Below, piece by piece: positions 8,363 to 16,745 of a stretch of 64,000 nt of DNA. This DNA is from Mycolicibacterium holsaticum DSM 44478 = JCM 12374 (GTDB taxonomy: Bacteria > Actinomycetota > Actinomycetes > Mycobacteriales > Mycobacteriaceae): contig NZ_CP080998.1 of NCBI RefSeq assembly GCF_019645835.1, positions 1,178,001 to 1,242,000 of the forward strand. The letters are read 5' to 3'. A program made the position numbers and the translations under genes. A model generated the notes under the pieces. It saw only the letters and a list, made by a program, of their open reading frames with translations, was not told the DNA's origin and made no database searches. Position 1 is the first letter of the stretch; the number at the start of each line of letters is the position of its first letter.

Positions 8363-8742
8363 ACGTGACATCGAGCCGCATCGACCGGATACTCGCCGAC
8401 GCCCGCGCCCGGCTGCGGCGACTGCCCGCGCGGGAGGTGCCCGCCGCGCTGGCACGGGGGGCGGTGCTGGTGGACATCCGCCCGCAGGCCCAGCGGGACC
8501 TGGAGGGTGACGTCGCCGCCGCGCTGGTGATCGAGCGCAACGTGCTGGAGTGGCGTTGCGATCCGACCAGCGACGCAAGGCTGCCGCGGGCCGTCGACGA
8601 CGACGTGGAGTGGGTGGTGTTGTGCTCGCAGGGGTACACCTCGAGCCTGGCCGCCGCGGCGCTACAGGACCTCGGGTTGCACCGCGCCACCGACGTGATC
8701 GGCGGATATCAGGCGTTGAAGGCCGAAAACGTTCCGGTCTAG
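8359..8742 (+). CDS. Rhodanese-like sulfurtransferase (Rv1066-like)
   Basis: This is a single rhodanese domain of 127 residues. The early strand-turn VLVDIRPQ (residues 37-43) and active-site loop LCSQGYTSS (Cys89) are typical and would carry a persulfide. It is translationally coupled to the cysteine dioxygenase-like gene through a four-base overlap, and ends with a four-base overlap with the convergent membrane hydrolase. The pairing suggests sulfane-sulfur handling linked to thiol oxidation; this is an inference. Confidence 0.82.
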   Translation: MNVTSSRIDRILADARARLRRLPAREVPAALARGAVLVDIRPQAQRDLEGDVAAALVIERNVLEWRCDPTSDARLPRAVDDDVEWVVLCSQGYTSSLAAAALQDLGLHRATDVIGGYQALKAENVPV

Positions 8743-10445
8743 GTGCTTTCGTTGCTGCTCAACAGCGGACGCAGTTTCTCGGTCTTCTCCGCCGTCCATC
8801 CCGGCGGTTCCAGGATGGCCGCCCACGCGTTCGCGACGTCCCTGACGTAGACGTGGCCGTGCCCGTCGGGCACATCGACGGCGACGGCCATATCCGCCGA
8901 CACCTGAAGGAACGTCACGATCGGGATCCACTGCATGCGCCCCGATACGTCGTAACCTTTGGGCTCGCGCAGCCAATCCGGTTCGGCGAACAGCAGATCC
9001 GGGTTCCACCAGGCGATGGGGTCGGAGGCGTGCTGCAGGTACACGACACGCGGTGCGCCCCAAGGCGCGTCGGGCCTGGCGAGGTCTTCCGCCCTGGCCG
9101 AGAACCGGACGTTCTCACCGTCGTCGTAGATCGGCAGCCACATCGGTGACCCCGGATCGCGCTCCCTGGTGAGCTGGTTCCAGATGGTGTTGTTGAACGT
9201 CGGGCCCGAGAACAGCGCGCCGTCGGTGCGGGCGATGAGGTTGTTGAGGGCAAGGAAGGGCGCCTCACCACCGAACGAGCCGAGGCTCTCGCCGAACACC
9301 ACCAGCTTCGGGCGCTGCGCCTCGGGCATCTCGCGGATCAACCCGTCGACGGCCTCGAACAGCGCCTGCCCGGCCTGGCGGGCGTTCTCCTTGTCCACCA
9401 GAAACGACAGCCAACTGGGCAGGAACGAGTACTGCATGGACACGATCGCGGTGTCACCGTTGTACATGTACTCCAGCGCGGAAGCCTCGGCGTCGTTGAT
9501 CCAGCCGGTGCCGGTGGTGGTGGCGACGGCGACCACTGCACGGTCCAGTCCGCCTGTGCGCCTCAACTCTTCGGCCGCCAGCTGGGCGGTGGCCTTGATG
9601 CCGTCCGCGGAGTGCAACCCGGCGTAGGCGCGGATCGGTTCGGTCGCCGGCGCCCCGTTGAACTCGGTGAGCTGTTCGACCGTCGGGCCCGACGATACGA
9701 ATACCCGGCCTTGATGCCCCAACGACTCCCAGCTGTCCAACGACTGGGGTCCGCCGGATCGCAACGTCGACGTCGGCGCCGCGAAGTCAGGGTCGGTCTC
9801 GTCGTTGACCGCCGAGAACGTCTTGTTGATGGTGCTCATCGCGAAGCGCACCACCACGCCGTTGAGCAGGGCAATGCTCAACGCCACCAACAGAGCCACC
9901 ACCACGACCGCCGAAACCCGCGGCGGCGCGAAGCGATTGAGTTGCCGAACCAGGAAGCGCACCAACCTGCCGATCAGCTGGCCGATCTCGACGAGCATGA
10001 ACAGCACGACGATCGACAGCACGGCGGTCAGTGGATGGTCCCAGAACCCCATCCGCGGCACCCCGACGAGATCGCGGACCTCGTCCTGCCAGACATGGAA
10101 GTAGATGATCATCAGAACCTGGCCGACGATTCCGACGACCACCAGCCCGATCCAGGCCAGCCGTGGCGCGGGCGGGCTGCTGTCCTTGGAGCCCATGTAC
10201 CGCACCAGCCAGACCACGAACACCCCGATGCCATAGCCGGTGGCTCCCGCCGCCCCGCTGACAAGACCCTGAAACAGCGGCCCGCGCGGCAACAACGACG
10301 GCGTCAACGAGAACCAGATGAACACCAGGCCCAGCGCGGTTCCGGTGAATGTGTAGTGGCGCTCCCACCACGGCTTGCGGGCCGGCTCGTCCGGCGTCAC
10401 CTGCTGCTGGTCGGCGTCCGCGGCTGCGTCGCGGGTATCTGTCAC
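8739..10445 (-). CDS. Membrane-anchored alpha/beta-hydrolase (Abhydrolase_9 family; Rv1069c-like)
   Basis: This 568-residue protein starts at GTG (10443-10445). The N-terminal 200 residues contain about four hydrophobic helices separated by short loops (the Abhydrolase_9 N-terminal region). The C-terminal part is an alpha/beta-hydrolase-like domain with nucleophile motif GESLGS near residue 385 and a conserved PxYDDGENVRFS segment. The catalytic domain would face outward or be membrane-associated. Substrate is unknown; lipid or glycolipid hydrolysis is plausible. It lies 10 bp downstream of echA8 on the same strand and may be cotranscribed with echA9-echA8. Confidence 0.8.
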   Translation of the reverse strand: MTDTRDAAADADQQQVTPDEPARKPWWERHYTFTGTALGLVFIWFSLTPSLLPRGPLFQGLVSGAAGATGYGIGVFVVWLVRYMGSKDSSPPAPRLAWIGLVVVGIVGQVLMIIYFHVWQDEVRDLVGVPRMGFWDHPLTAVLSIVVLFMLVEIGQLIGRLVRFLVRQLNRFAPPRVSAVVVVALLVALSIALLNGVVVRFAMSTINKTFSAVNDETDPDFAAPTSTLRSGGPQSLDSWESLGHQGRVFVSSGPTVEQLTEFNGAPATEPIRAYAGLHSADGIKATAQLAAEELRRTGGLDRAVVAVATTTGTGWINDAEASALEYMYNGDTAIVSMQYSFLPSWLSFLVDKENARQAGQALFEAVDGLIREMPEAQRPKLVVFGESLGSFGGEAPFLALNNLIARTDGALFSGPTFNNTIWNQLTRERDPGSPMWLPIYDDGENVRFSARAEDLARPDAPWGAPRVVYLQHASDPIAWWNPDLLFAEPDWLREPKGYDVSGRMQWIPIVTFLQVSADMAVAVDVPDGHGHVYVRDVANAWAAILEPPGWTAEKTEKLRPLLSSNEST

Positions 10446-10454
10446 CCAGGCAGA

Positions 10455-11228
10455 TTAGCGGTGGGTGAAGTTCGGGGGGCGTTTCTCGGTGAACGCGTTC
10501 ATGCCTTCGGTCTGGTCGTCGGTGGCGAACGCGGAGTGGAAAAGCCTGCGTTCGTAGAGGAGTCCTTCGGCGAGGGTGCTCTCGAACGCGCGGTTGACGG
10601 CCTCCTTGGCCATCCGCGACGCCGAAAGCGACATCCCGGCGATGGTCTTGGCCACCGCGTTCGCCTCGTCGAGCAGCGTGTCAGCGGGCACCACGCGCGA
10701 CACCAACCCGGCGCGCTCGGCCTCCTCGGCCTCCATGTTGCGGCCGGTCAGGATCAGGTCCATGGCCTTGGCCTTGCCGATGGCGCGGGTCAGCCGCTGC
10801 GAGCCGCCCATTCCCGGCAGCACACCGAGCTTGATCTCGGGCTGACCGAACTTGGCGGAGTCGGCGGCGATCAGCACGTCGCACATCATCGCCAGCTCAC
10901 ATCCACCGCCCAGCGCGTAACCGGCCACCGCGGCGATCGTCGGTGTGCGCGTCGCGGCGAACTTGCCCCACGCGGCGAAGAAGTCGCTGGCGAAGACGTC
11001 GGCAAACGTCAGGCTGGCCATCTCCTTGATGTCGGCGCCCGCCGCGAACGCCTTCTCGTTACCGGTGAGAACGATCGCGCCGATGCCCGGATCGGTGTCG
11101 AATTCTGCTGCGGCAGTGGTGACTTCGTGCATCACCTGGCTGTTGAGCGCGTTGAGCGCCTTCGGCCGGTTCAGCGTGATGGTGCCGACGCGGTCATCAC
11201 GGGTGACCAGAATGGTCTCGTAGCTCAT
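10455..11228 (-). CDS. echA8: Enoyl-CoA hydratase EchA8
   Basis: This 257-residue crotonase-fold enzyme hydrates trans-2-enoyl-CoA in beta-oxidation. The oxyanion-hole segment AAGADIKEM and the two catalytic glutamates, Glu111 in GGGCELAMM and Glu131 in GQPEIKLG, are present with the 20-residue spacing of true hydratases. Its length is that of the family. The start ATG at 11228 overlaps the echA9 stop as ATGA (11225-11228), so translation is coupled. It is highly similar to the M. tuberculosis enzyme that is the target of spiroindolines (from memory). Confidence 0.93.
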   Translation of the reverse strand: MSYETILVTRDDRVGTITLNRPKALNALNSQVMHEVTTAAAEFDTDPGIGAIVLTGNEKAFAAGADIKEMASLTFADVFASDFFAAWGKFAATRTPTIAAVAGYALGGGCELAMMCDVLIAADSAKFGQPEIKLGVLPGMGGSQRLTRAIGKAKAMDLILTGRNMEAEEAERAGLVSRVVPADTLLDEANAVAKTIAGMSLSASRMAKEAVNRAFESTLAEGLLYERRLFHSAFATDDQTEGMNAFTEKRPPNFTHR

Positions 11229-12271
11229 GAGAACTCCAGTTCACGATCGGCCGGCGCGAAATAGGCTTCGACGTCGGCGGGGGTGACGGCCGCCAGCGAC
11301 GCCGGCGACCATTTCGGGTTGCGGTCCTTGTCGATGACCTGGGCGCGGATGCCCTCGACGAGATCGTGGCTGCGCAGCGACGCGCACGAGGTCCGGTACT
11401 CCTGGCGCAGCACGTCTTCCAGTGTGCCGAGTTTGGCGGCCCGGCGGACCGCTTCCAGTGCCACCGACACCGAGATCGGGGAGCGGCCTTCGATGAGGTC
11501 GGCGGCCTCGACGGCGGGCCCGCCGTGGCTGCGCAGCGCGGCGACGATATCGGTGGCGGTCTCCCCGGCATAGCATTCGTCGATCCAGCCGCGTTGTGCG
11601 GCAAGCGCACTGGCGGGCGGGTCGGACACGTGGGCGGCCAGCGCGGCGTCGATGCCCTCGCGCAGCAGCGTGTCCTTGAAGGACGGCAGCTTGTCGTGGG
11701 GGACGTAGTGGTCAGCGAAGCCCATCGCGATCGCGTCGGCGCCGTTGAACGTGACGCCGGTCAGCGCGGCGTGCAGGCCGAGTCGGCCGGGTGCCCGCGA
11801 CAGAATCCAGGTGCCGCCCACGTCGGGGATGAAACCGATGCCGACTTCGGGCATCGCCATCTTCGTGGTGTCGGTGGCGATCCGGACACGTCCGTGTGCG
11901 CTGATCCCGACGCCGCCGCCCATCACGATGCCGTCCATCAGCGCGACGTACGGCTTGCCGAAGCGCCCGATGTGGGCGTTGAGCAGATACTCGTCGTACC
12001 AGAACTGCCGCGCTTCGGCGCCTTTTTCGGGGCCGTCGGCGATGGCGCTGTGGTAGATAGCCACGATGTCGCCGCCCGCGCACAGGCCGCGCTCCCCGGC
12101 GCCGTCGACCACCACCGCGCGGACCGCGTCGTCGCCTTCCCACCGGGTCAGCACCTGCGCCATCACGGTGACCATGTGGTGGTTCAGCGAGTTGATCGCC
12201 TTGGGCCGGTTGAGCGTGATCAGGCCGACACCGCGGTCAACAGTTACTAGGACATCCTCGTTTTCGCCCAC
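11225..12271 (-). CDS. echA9: 3-hydroxyisobutyryl-CoA hydrolase-like EchA9
   Basis: This 348-residue crotonase-superfamily protein is closer to 3-hydroxyisobutyryl-CoA hydrolase (valine degradation) than to enoyl-CoA hydratase. Evidence includes the motif [11 protein letters not shown], the [15 protein letters not shown] segment and the longer C-terminal helical domain. The GTG at 12271 was chosen because homology begins shortly after it ([17 protein letters not shown]); open reading continues upstream but without conserved sequence. It is the first gene of the echA9-echA8 pair, coupled by a four-base overlap. Confidence 0.87.
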   Translation of the reverse strand: MGENEDVLVTVDRGVGLITLNRPKAINSLNHHMVTVMAQVLTRWEGDDAVRAVVVDGAGERGLCAGGDIVAIYHSAIADGPEKGAEARQFWYDEYLLNAHIGRFGKPYVALMDGIVMGGGVGISAHGRVRIATDTTKMAMPEVGIGFIPDVGGTWILSRAPGRLGLHAALTGVTFNGADAIAMGFADHYVPHDKLPSFKDTLLREGIDAALAAHVSDPPASALAAQRGWIDECYAGETATDIVAALRSHGGPAVEAADLIEGRSPISVSVALEAVRRAAKLGTLEDVLRQEYRTSCASLRSHDLVEGIRAQVIDKDRNPKWSPASLAAVTPADVEAYFAPADRELEFS

Positions 12272-12427
12272 GGATATGCAATTTAGATCGTCGCCCGAGC
12301 TGGGGCAGCGCCGGGTAAGGTTTTTCTGTGAATGGCCCGGCAATTCGGGAACCGACGCCTGGCCGTGATCGTTACTTGTGTGTTCGCCAACTCTGTCGAA
12401 CCACTTTTCACAGGAGAGGAACCGACG

Positions 12428-13276
12428 GTGCGGGAAACCAGCAACCCGGTATTTCGTTCGCTGCCCAAGCAACAGGGCGGATATGCGCAATTCGGTACCG
12501 GAGCCGCCGGCTACGGTGCGGCGGCGGTACACGCGGACCCCTATACGACGCAGTACCCCCCACAGCAGCAGGCCGGTGTCGCGCGCCCGCTGACCATCGA
12601 TGACGTCGTCACCCGGACCGGCATCACGCTGGCCCTGCTGACCGCCGTCGGAGTCGTCTCGTACTTCCTGGTGTCCCAGAACCTGGGGCTGGCGATGCCG
12701 TTCGCCCTGGTGGGCGGCCTTGGCGGGTTGGCGCTCGTGCTCGTCGCGACGTTCGGGCGCAAGCAGGACAACCCGGCGATCGTGTTGACCTACGCCGCGC
12801 TGGAGGGTCTGTTCCTCGGCGCGATCTCGTTCATCATCGCCAACGTCATGTCGGTCGGCGGGGTGGGAATGATCGCGCAGGCGATCGTCGGCACGCTCGG
12901 GGTGTTCTTCGGCATGTTGGTCGTCTACAAGACCGGCGCCATCCGCGTGACGCCGAAGTTCACCCGCATGATCGTCGCCGGCCTGTTCGGCGTGCTGGCG
13001 CTGATGCTGCTCAACCTCGTCCTCGCCGTCTTCGGTGTGGGCGGCGGTGCCGGCCTGGGCCTGCGCGACGGTGGCATGCTCGCCATCGGCTTCTCCCTGC
13101 TGTGCATCGGTCTGGCGGCGTTCTCGTTCCTGATCGACTTCGATGCCGCTGACCAGATGGTGCGTGCGGGTGCACCGGAGAAGGCCGCGTGGGGTATCGC
13201 GCTGGGCCTGACCGTCACGCTGGTCTGGCTGTACATCGAGATCCTGCGTCTGCTCAGCTACTTCAACAGCGACTAG
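12428..13276 (+). CDS. Bax inhibitor-1/YccA-family membrane protein (Rv1072-like)
   Basis: This 282-residue protein starts at GTG 12428, which has AGGAGAGG 8 nt upstream. A polar N-terminus of about 55 residues (RETSNPVFRSLPKQQGGY) precedes seven hydrophobic helices, the pattern of actinobacterial Bax inhibitor-1/YccA-like proteins. Members may act as pH-sensitive calcium leak channels or stress modulators; function in mycobacteria is unproven. A strong intrinsic terminator follows immediately, so it is probably monocistronic. Confidence 0.85.
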   Translation: MRETSNPVFRSLPKQQGGYAQFGTGAAGYGAAAVHADPYTTQYPPQQQAGVARPLTIDDVVTRTGITLALLTAVGVVSYFLVSQNLGLAMPFALVGGLGGLALVLVATFGRKQDNPAIVLTYAALEGLFLGAISFIIANVMSVGGVGMIAQAIVGTLGVFFGMLVVYKTGAIRVTPKFTRMIVAGLFGVLALMLLNLVLAVFGVGGGAGLGLRDGGMLAIGFSLLCIGLAAFSFLIDFDAADQMVRAGAPEKAAWGIALGLTVTLVWLYIEILRLLSYFNSD

Positions 13277-13284
13277 TTGCCCAA

Positions 13285-13319
13285 CAAAAAAGCCCGACAC
13301 CACGGTGTCGGGCTTTTTT
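13285..13319 (+). terminator. Rho-independent terminator after the Bax-inhibitor-like gene
   Basis: A run of six A, a GC-rich stem (GCCCGACAC pairing with GTGTCGGGC around a CACG loop) and a run of six T follow the stop codon at 13276 by about 8 bases. The A and T tracts make it bidirectional in principle. It is an unusually canonical intrinsic terminator for mycobacteria. Confidence 0.92.
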
Positions 13320-13330
13320 GTGCGTTGACT

Positions 13331-13378
13331 CTGTGCACATATCGCAATCCATCCACAGGTTTGCGATCTGACGCCAGC
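13331..13378. repeat. Degenerate inverted pair related to the 14.25-kb repeat, upstream of the DUF559 gene
   Basis: CTGTGCACATATCGCAATCC (13331-13350) and, on the other strand, CTGGCGTCAGATCGCAAA (13378-13361) face each other with about 10 bases between them. Each resembles the repeat arm at 14248-14268 (core TCAGATCGCG, with TGTGC before it), with small deletions or changes. The pair lies 32 bp upstream of the DUF559 start. Relationship is judged by eye. Confidence 0.45.
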
Positions 13379-13409
13379 CGCGACGCCGGCCAGCGGCGAT
13401 CGTGGAGTT

Positions 13410-14279
13410 GTGCCGATACCCGACTGGCCGTTCGTGGGCAGTGAGGCGCTTCGCGATGGCGTAATCGCCAACAAGCACCAGTTGCGCACGCGCTATCGGG
13501 CACTCTTTCCGGATGTCTACGTGCCCATCGGCAGTTCGCCGACTTTGGCGCAGCGGACCGCAGGCGCCTGGCTATGGACGCGCCGCCGGGGCGTGGTTGC
13601 GGGTTTGACCGCATCCGCGCTACACGGTGCGCGGTGGATCGCCGACGACATCCCGGTGGAATTGATCTGGGCCAACGCACGACCACCCGATGGGATCATC
13701 ACCCGCAGGGACCGGCTTCGGCCCGGCGAACACCAACTGCTGACCGGGATACCGGTGACGACGCCGGCGCGAACCGCGTTCGACCTCGGCCGCATCCGGA
13801 GAGGTGACGAGGCGGTGGCTCGCCTGGACGCCCTCGGCAACGTGACCCGGTTCGACCGAAAGGCCGTAGAACGCCTTGCGCGGCGACACACCGGATCACC
13901 GGGCTTACCGCAATTGCGTTGGGCGCTGGAGCTTTCGGACTCTGGGTCGGAGTCGCCACGTGAGACCTGGCTGCGGCTGCTGCTCATCAGAGCGGGCTTT
14001 CCGAGGCCGCGAACCCAGATTCCGGTGTACGACGATTTCGGTGACCCGTGCTACTTCCTCGACATGGGGTGGGAGGACGTGATGATCGCCGTCGAGTACG
14101 ACGGTGACCACCACCGCGAACGCCGCAGCTTCCGGAAGGGAATCGTGCGCTCCGAGTTCGTCAGGTACCGCGGCTGGACCCACATTCGCGTCGTCGCAGG
14201 AGACCGCCCGGGCGATATCGTGAACCGCGTGCGCCGGGCGTGGCCGTCTAGTGTGCGTTCAGATCGCGGAACCGCCTGA
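13410..14279 (+). CDS. AbiEi-like N-domain + DUF559 (Vsr-like) nuclease-fold protein (Rv1073-like)
   Basis: This 289-residue protein starts at GTG 13410. The N-terminal 130 residues resemble the AbiEi antitoxin/winged-helix region found in actinobacterial DUF559 proteins (HGARWIADDIPVEL, TTPARTAFDLGR). The C-terminal 100 residues are a DUF559/Vsr-like PD-(D/E)XK nuclease fold: PRETWLRLLL supplies an early Glu, LDMGWED the Asp, and VEYDGDHHR the acidic metal-site strand. It could therefore be an active DNA nuclease. The last ten codons lie inside an inverted repeat (14248-14313), and related repeats precede the gene. It converges with fadA3. Biological role is unknown. Confidence 0.78.
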   Translation: MPIPDWPFVGSEALRDGVIANKHQLRTRYRALFPDVYVPIGSSPTLAQRTAGAWLWTRRRGVVAGLTASALHGARWIADDIPVELIWANARPPDGIITRRDRLRPGEHQLLTGIPVTTPARTAFDLGRIRRGDEAVARLDALGNVTRFDRKAVERLARRHTGSPGLPQLRWALELSDSGSESPRETWLRLLLIRAGFPRPRTQIPVYDDFGDPCYFLDMGWEDVMIAVEYDGDHHRERRSFRKGIVRSEFVRYRGWTHIRVVAGDRPGDIVNRVRRAWPSSVRSDRGTA

Positions 14280-14313
14280 AATGCGCTTGATTCGCGATCT
14301 GAGCGCACACTAG
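14248..14313. repeat. Near-perfect 21-bp inverted repeat over the DUF559 3' end
   Basis: The left arm 14248-14268 (CTAGTGTGCG, T, TCAGATCGCG) is matched by the reverse complement of 14293-14313 with one difference, which would be a G-T pair in RNA. The 24-base loop contains the DUF559 stop codon. It sits between convergent DUF559 and fadA3 genes, so it could serve as a bidirectional terminator. A third copy at 61013-61033 argues that it is a dispersed repeat. Confidence 0.88.
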
Positions 14314-14326
14314 CGCCCGAATCGAG

Positions 14327-15544
14327 CTAGGAAAGCCGCTCGATCACCATCGCCATGCCCTGACCGCCGCCGACGCACATCGTCTCCAGCCCGAACGTCT
14401 TGTCGTAGGTCGTCAGGTTGTTCAACAGCGTGGCGGTGATCCGCGCACCCGTCATGCCGAACGGATGGCCCAGCGCGATCGCGCCGCCGGAGACGTTGAG
14501 CTTGTCCTCGTCCATCCCGAGTTCACGCGCGGAGCCCAGTACCTGCACGGCGAACGCCTCGTTGATCTCGTACAGGTCGATGTCGTTGATCGTCATGCCC
14601 GCGTTGGCCAGCGCCTTCTTCGACGCCTCGATAGGGCCGAGCCCCATGATTTCCGGCGAGAGGCCGCTGACCCCCGTGGACACGATGCGCGCCAGCGGCG
14701 TCAGCCCCAACTCGCGCGCCTTGGTGTCCGACATGATGACCACCGCGGCGGCGCCGTCGTTCAACGGGCACGCGTTGCCGGCGGTCACGGTGCCGTTAGG
14801 CCGGAACACCGGCTTGAGCTGGCTGAGCTTCTCGTAGGTGGTGCCCGCGCGTGGGCCGTCGTCCTTGCTGACCGTCGTCCCGTCGGGCAGCGTCACCGGC
14901 ACGATCTCGCGGTCGAAAAAGCCGCTGTTGATGGCCTCTTCGGCGCGGTTCTGGCTGCGCACCCCCCAGTGGTCCTGGTCCTCGCGGCTGATGCCGGTGA
15001 ACAGCGCGACGTTCTCGGCGGTCTGCCCCATCGCGATGTACACGTCGGGCAGCGAGCCGTCCTCGCGCGGGTCATGCCATTCGTCGGCGCCCGCGGCGGC
15101 CTGGTCCGAGCGGCTCATCGCGTCGGCGAACACCGGGTTCTTGCTGTCCGGCCAACCGTCGGACGTACCCTTCGGAAACCGCGAAACCGTCTCCACCCCA
15201 GCGGAAATGAATGCGTTGCCCTCGCCGGCTTTGATCGCGTGGAACGCCATCCGGCTGGTCTGCAGCGACGACGAGCAGTACCGGTTGACCGTGGTGCCGG
15301 GCAGGAAGTCGTAGCCCAGTTGCACGGCAACGCTACGAGCGATGTTGAAGCCCGCCTCGCCCGCGGGTTGTCCGCATCCCATCATCAGGTCGTCGATGTC
15401 GTGCGGGTCGAGCGCAGGCACCTTGTCGAGCGCGGCGCGCACCATCTGCGCGGCGAGGTCGTCTGGCCGCATATCGACCAGCGAACCTTTGGCGGCACGG
15501 CCGATCGGCGACCGCGCGGTCGAGACAATGACGGCTTCAGGCAT
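14327..15544 (-). CDS. fadA3: Acetyl-CoA C-acyltransferase FadA3
   Basis: This 405-residue thiolase catalyses the last step of beta-oxidation or the reverse condensation. All three catalytic elements are seen: Cys90 in NRYCSSSLQ, His360 in GHPFGMTGAR and Cys390 in MCVGGGQG, together with the NEAFAVQ loop. Length is normal. It is transcribed alone towards the DUF559 gene. The position matches M. tuberculosis fadA3 (Rv1074c). Confidence 0.93.
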   Translation of the reverse strand: MPEAVIVSTARSPIGRAAKGSLVDMRPDDLAAQMVRAALDKVPALDPHDIDDLMMGCGQPAGEAGFNIARSVAVQLGYDFLPGTTVNRYCSSSLQTSRMAFHAIKAGEGNAFISAGVETVSRFPKGTSDGWPDSKNPVFADAMSRSDQAAAGADEWHDPREDGSLPDVYIAMGQTAENVALFTGISREDQDHWGVRSQNRAEEAINSGFFDREIVPVTLPDGTTVSKDDGPRAGTTYEKLSQLKPVFRPNGTVTAGNACPLNDGAAAVVIMSDTKARELGLTPLARIVSTGVSGLSPEIMGLGPIEASKKALANAGMTINDIDLYEINEAFAVQVLGSARELGMDEDKLNVSGGAIALGHPFGMTGARITATLLNNLTTYDKTFGLETMCVGGGQGMAMVIERLS

Positions 15545-15588
15545 GGCTACTCCATCTGACGGCTAGATCCCACAGAACTACAGAGAAC

Positions 15589-16557
15589 CTAGCCCGCGCG
15601 GGCCACGATGGGCGCGGGGACCCCAGTCGAACGCCGCCACAGCCGGCTCAAGCTGCCGACCCGCGCGACGAGCGTCGCGCCGTCGTCCGCGCGTGGCTGC
15701 CACGGCAACTCTGGCACCGCGCCACCGAGCCAGTCACCCAACGCATTACACAACGCCGGGAACAACTGCTTGGCGGCCAGGGCATAGCCGGCCGCCGACG
15801 GATGAAACATGTCGGGTGAGAAGAGCAGTTCGGGGGTCTGGCGGAAATCCGGCGCCAACAGATCGGAAAACGGCACCGGCACCCCGTCGGCTGCCCGCAC
15901 GGCGGCGGCCTGCGCGCGAGCCAGGCGCAGCCCACAGCTGCGTGCCACCATCCGCAGCGGTTGGGGGATCGCGCTGATCACGCCGAAGTCCGGGCAGGTG
16001 CCGACGACGACGACGGCTCCGCTGGCCCGCAGCCGGCGGACCGCATGCGCCAGCCGTCGGGCCGACGGCCCGATGCCGTTCAGCGCGGTGACGTCGTTGG
16101 CCCCGATCATGATCACCGCGGCGTCCGGCGGGGGACCGGCGACGAACATCGCGTCAATCTGGCCCGACAATCCCTTGGAGGTGGCGCCCACGATGGCTTT
16201 GGTGCTCAACCGGATTCGCTTGCCCGAGACCTCGGCGAGCTCGCGGGCAAGCAGCACGCCGGGCACCTCGTCGGCTTCGGTGCAGCCGTAGCCGGTGGCG
16301 GTGGAGTCACCGAAGACCATCAGATGCAGGTCGACCGGCACGTCTCGGTGCCAGCGTTCGACGGGGCCGCCGCCCGCGGTGTACACGCCGTCGGCGCGCG
16401 GCGGGATGTCCCACGCCTTGGGAATCACACGGCGGGTCTGGGCCGCCTGTTCGCTCAGCAGATTGCGGGCGCCCAGGTAAACCGAACCCGTCGAGGCCAG
16501 CGCTGCCGCGGCCGTCAGGGCGAGGGTCTTGGTCCGGTGGGGTGCGTGATTGCCCAC
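15589..16557 (-). CDS. Exported SGNH/GDSL-type esterase (Rv1075c-like)
   Basis: This 322-residue protein starts at GTG 16557. A hydrophobic N-terminal segment (residues 11-32) acts as a signal peptide or anchor. SGNH blocks are visible: block I FGDSTATG with nucleophile Ser85, block III GAND, and block V DMFHPS with the catalytic Asp and His. Homologues are cell-envelope or secreted esterases. It diverges from lipU, so the 188 bp between them should hold both promoters. Confidence 0.87.
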   Translation of the reverse strand: MGNHAPHRTKTLALTAAAALASTGSVYLGARNLLSEQAAQTRRVIPKAWDIPPRADGVYTAGGGPVERWHRDVPVDLHLMVFGDSTATGYGCTEADEVPGVLLARELAEVSGKRIRLSTKAIVGATSKGLSGQIDAMFVAGPPPDAAVIMIGANDVTALNGIGPSARRLAHAVRRLRASGAVVVVGTCPDFGVISAIPQPLRMVARSCGLRLARAQAAAVRAADGVPVPFSDLLAPDFRQTPELLFSPDMFHPSAAGYALAAKQLFPALCNALGDWLGGAVPELPWQPRADDGATLVARVGSLSRLWRRSTGVPAPIVARAG

Positions 16558-16745
16558 ACATTGAGTTTAAGTGCGACTTTTGCGGTTATCCGCGTGGCGG
16601 CAGGCAATCTCGTGTCACATTGCGGTATCAACTCCGGTATCGAATATGACTCGTTGATTGTTGAACTGCTTATAGAGTGTCAAGCTAAGGTGACGGGCCA
16701 CGCTCAGTAAAGAGGCGGCACCCGGAACTACATTGGCGTAGGGAA

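Noticed and set aside
12272..13489. Upstream extension of the echA9 reading frame
   Set aside because: It runs antisense through the Bax-inhibitor gene and terminator with no homology; the crotonase domain begins at 12271.
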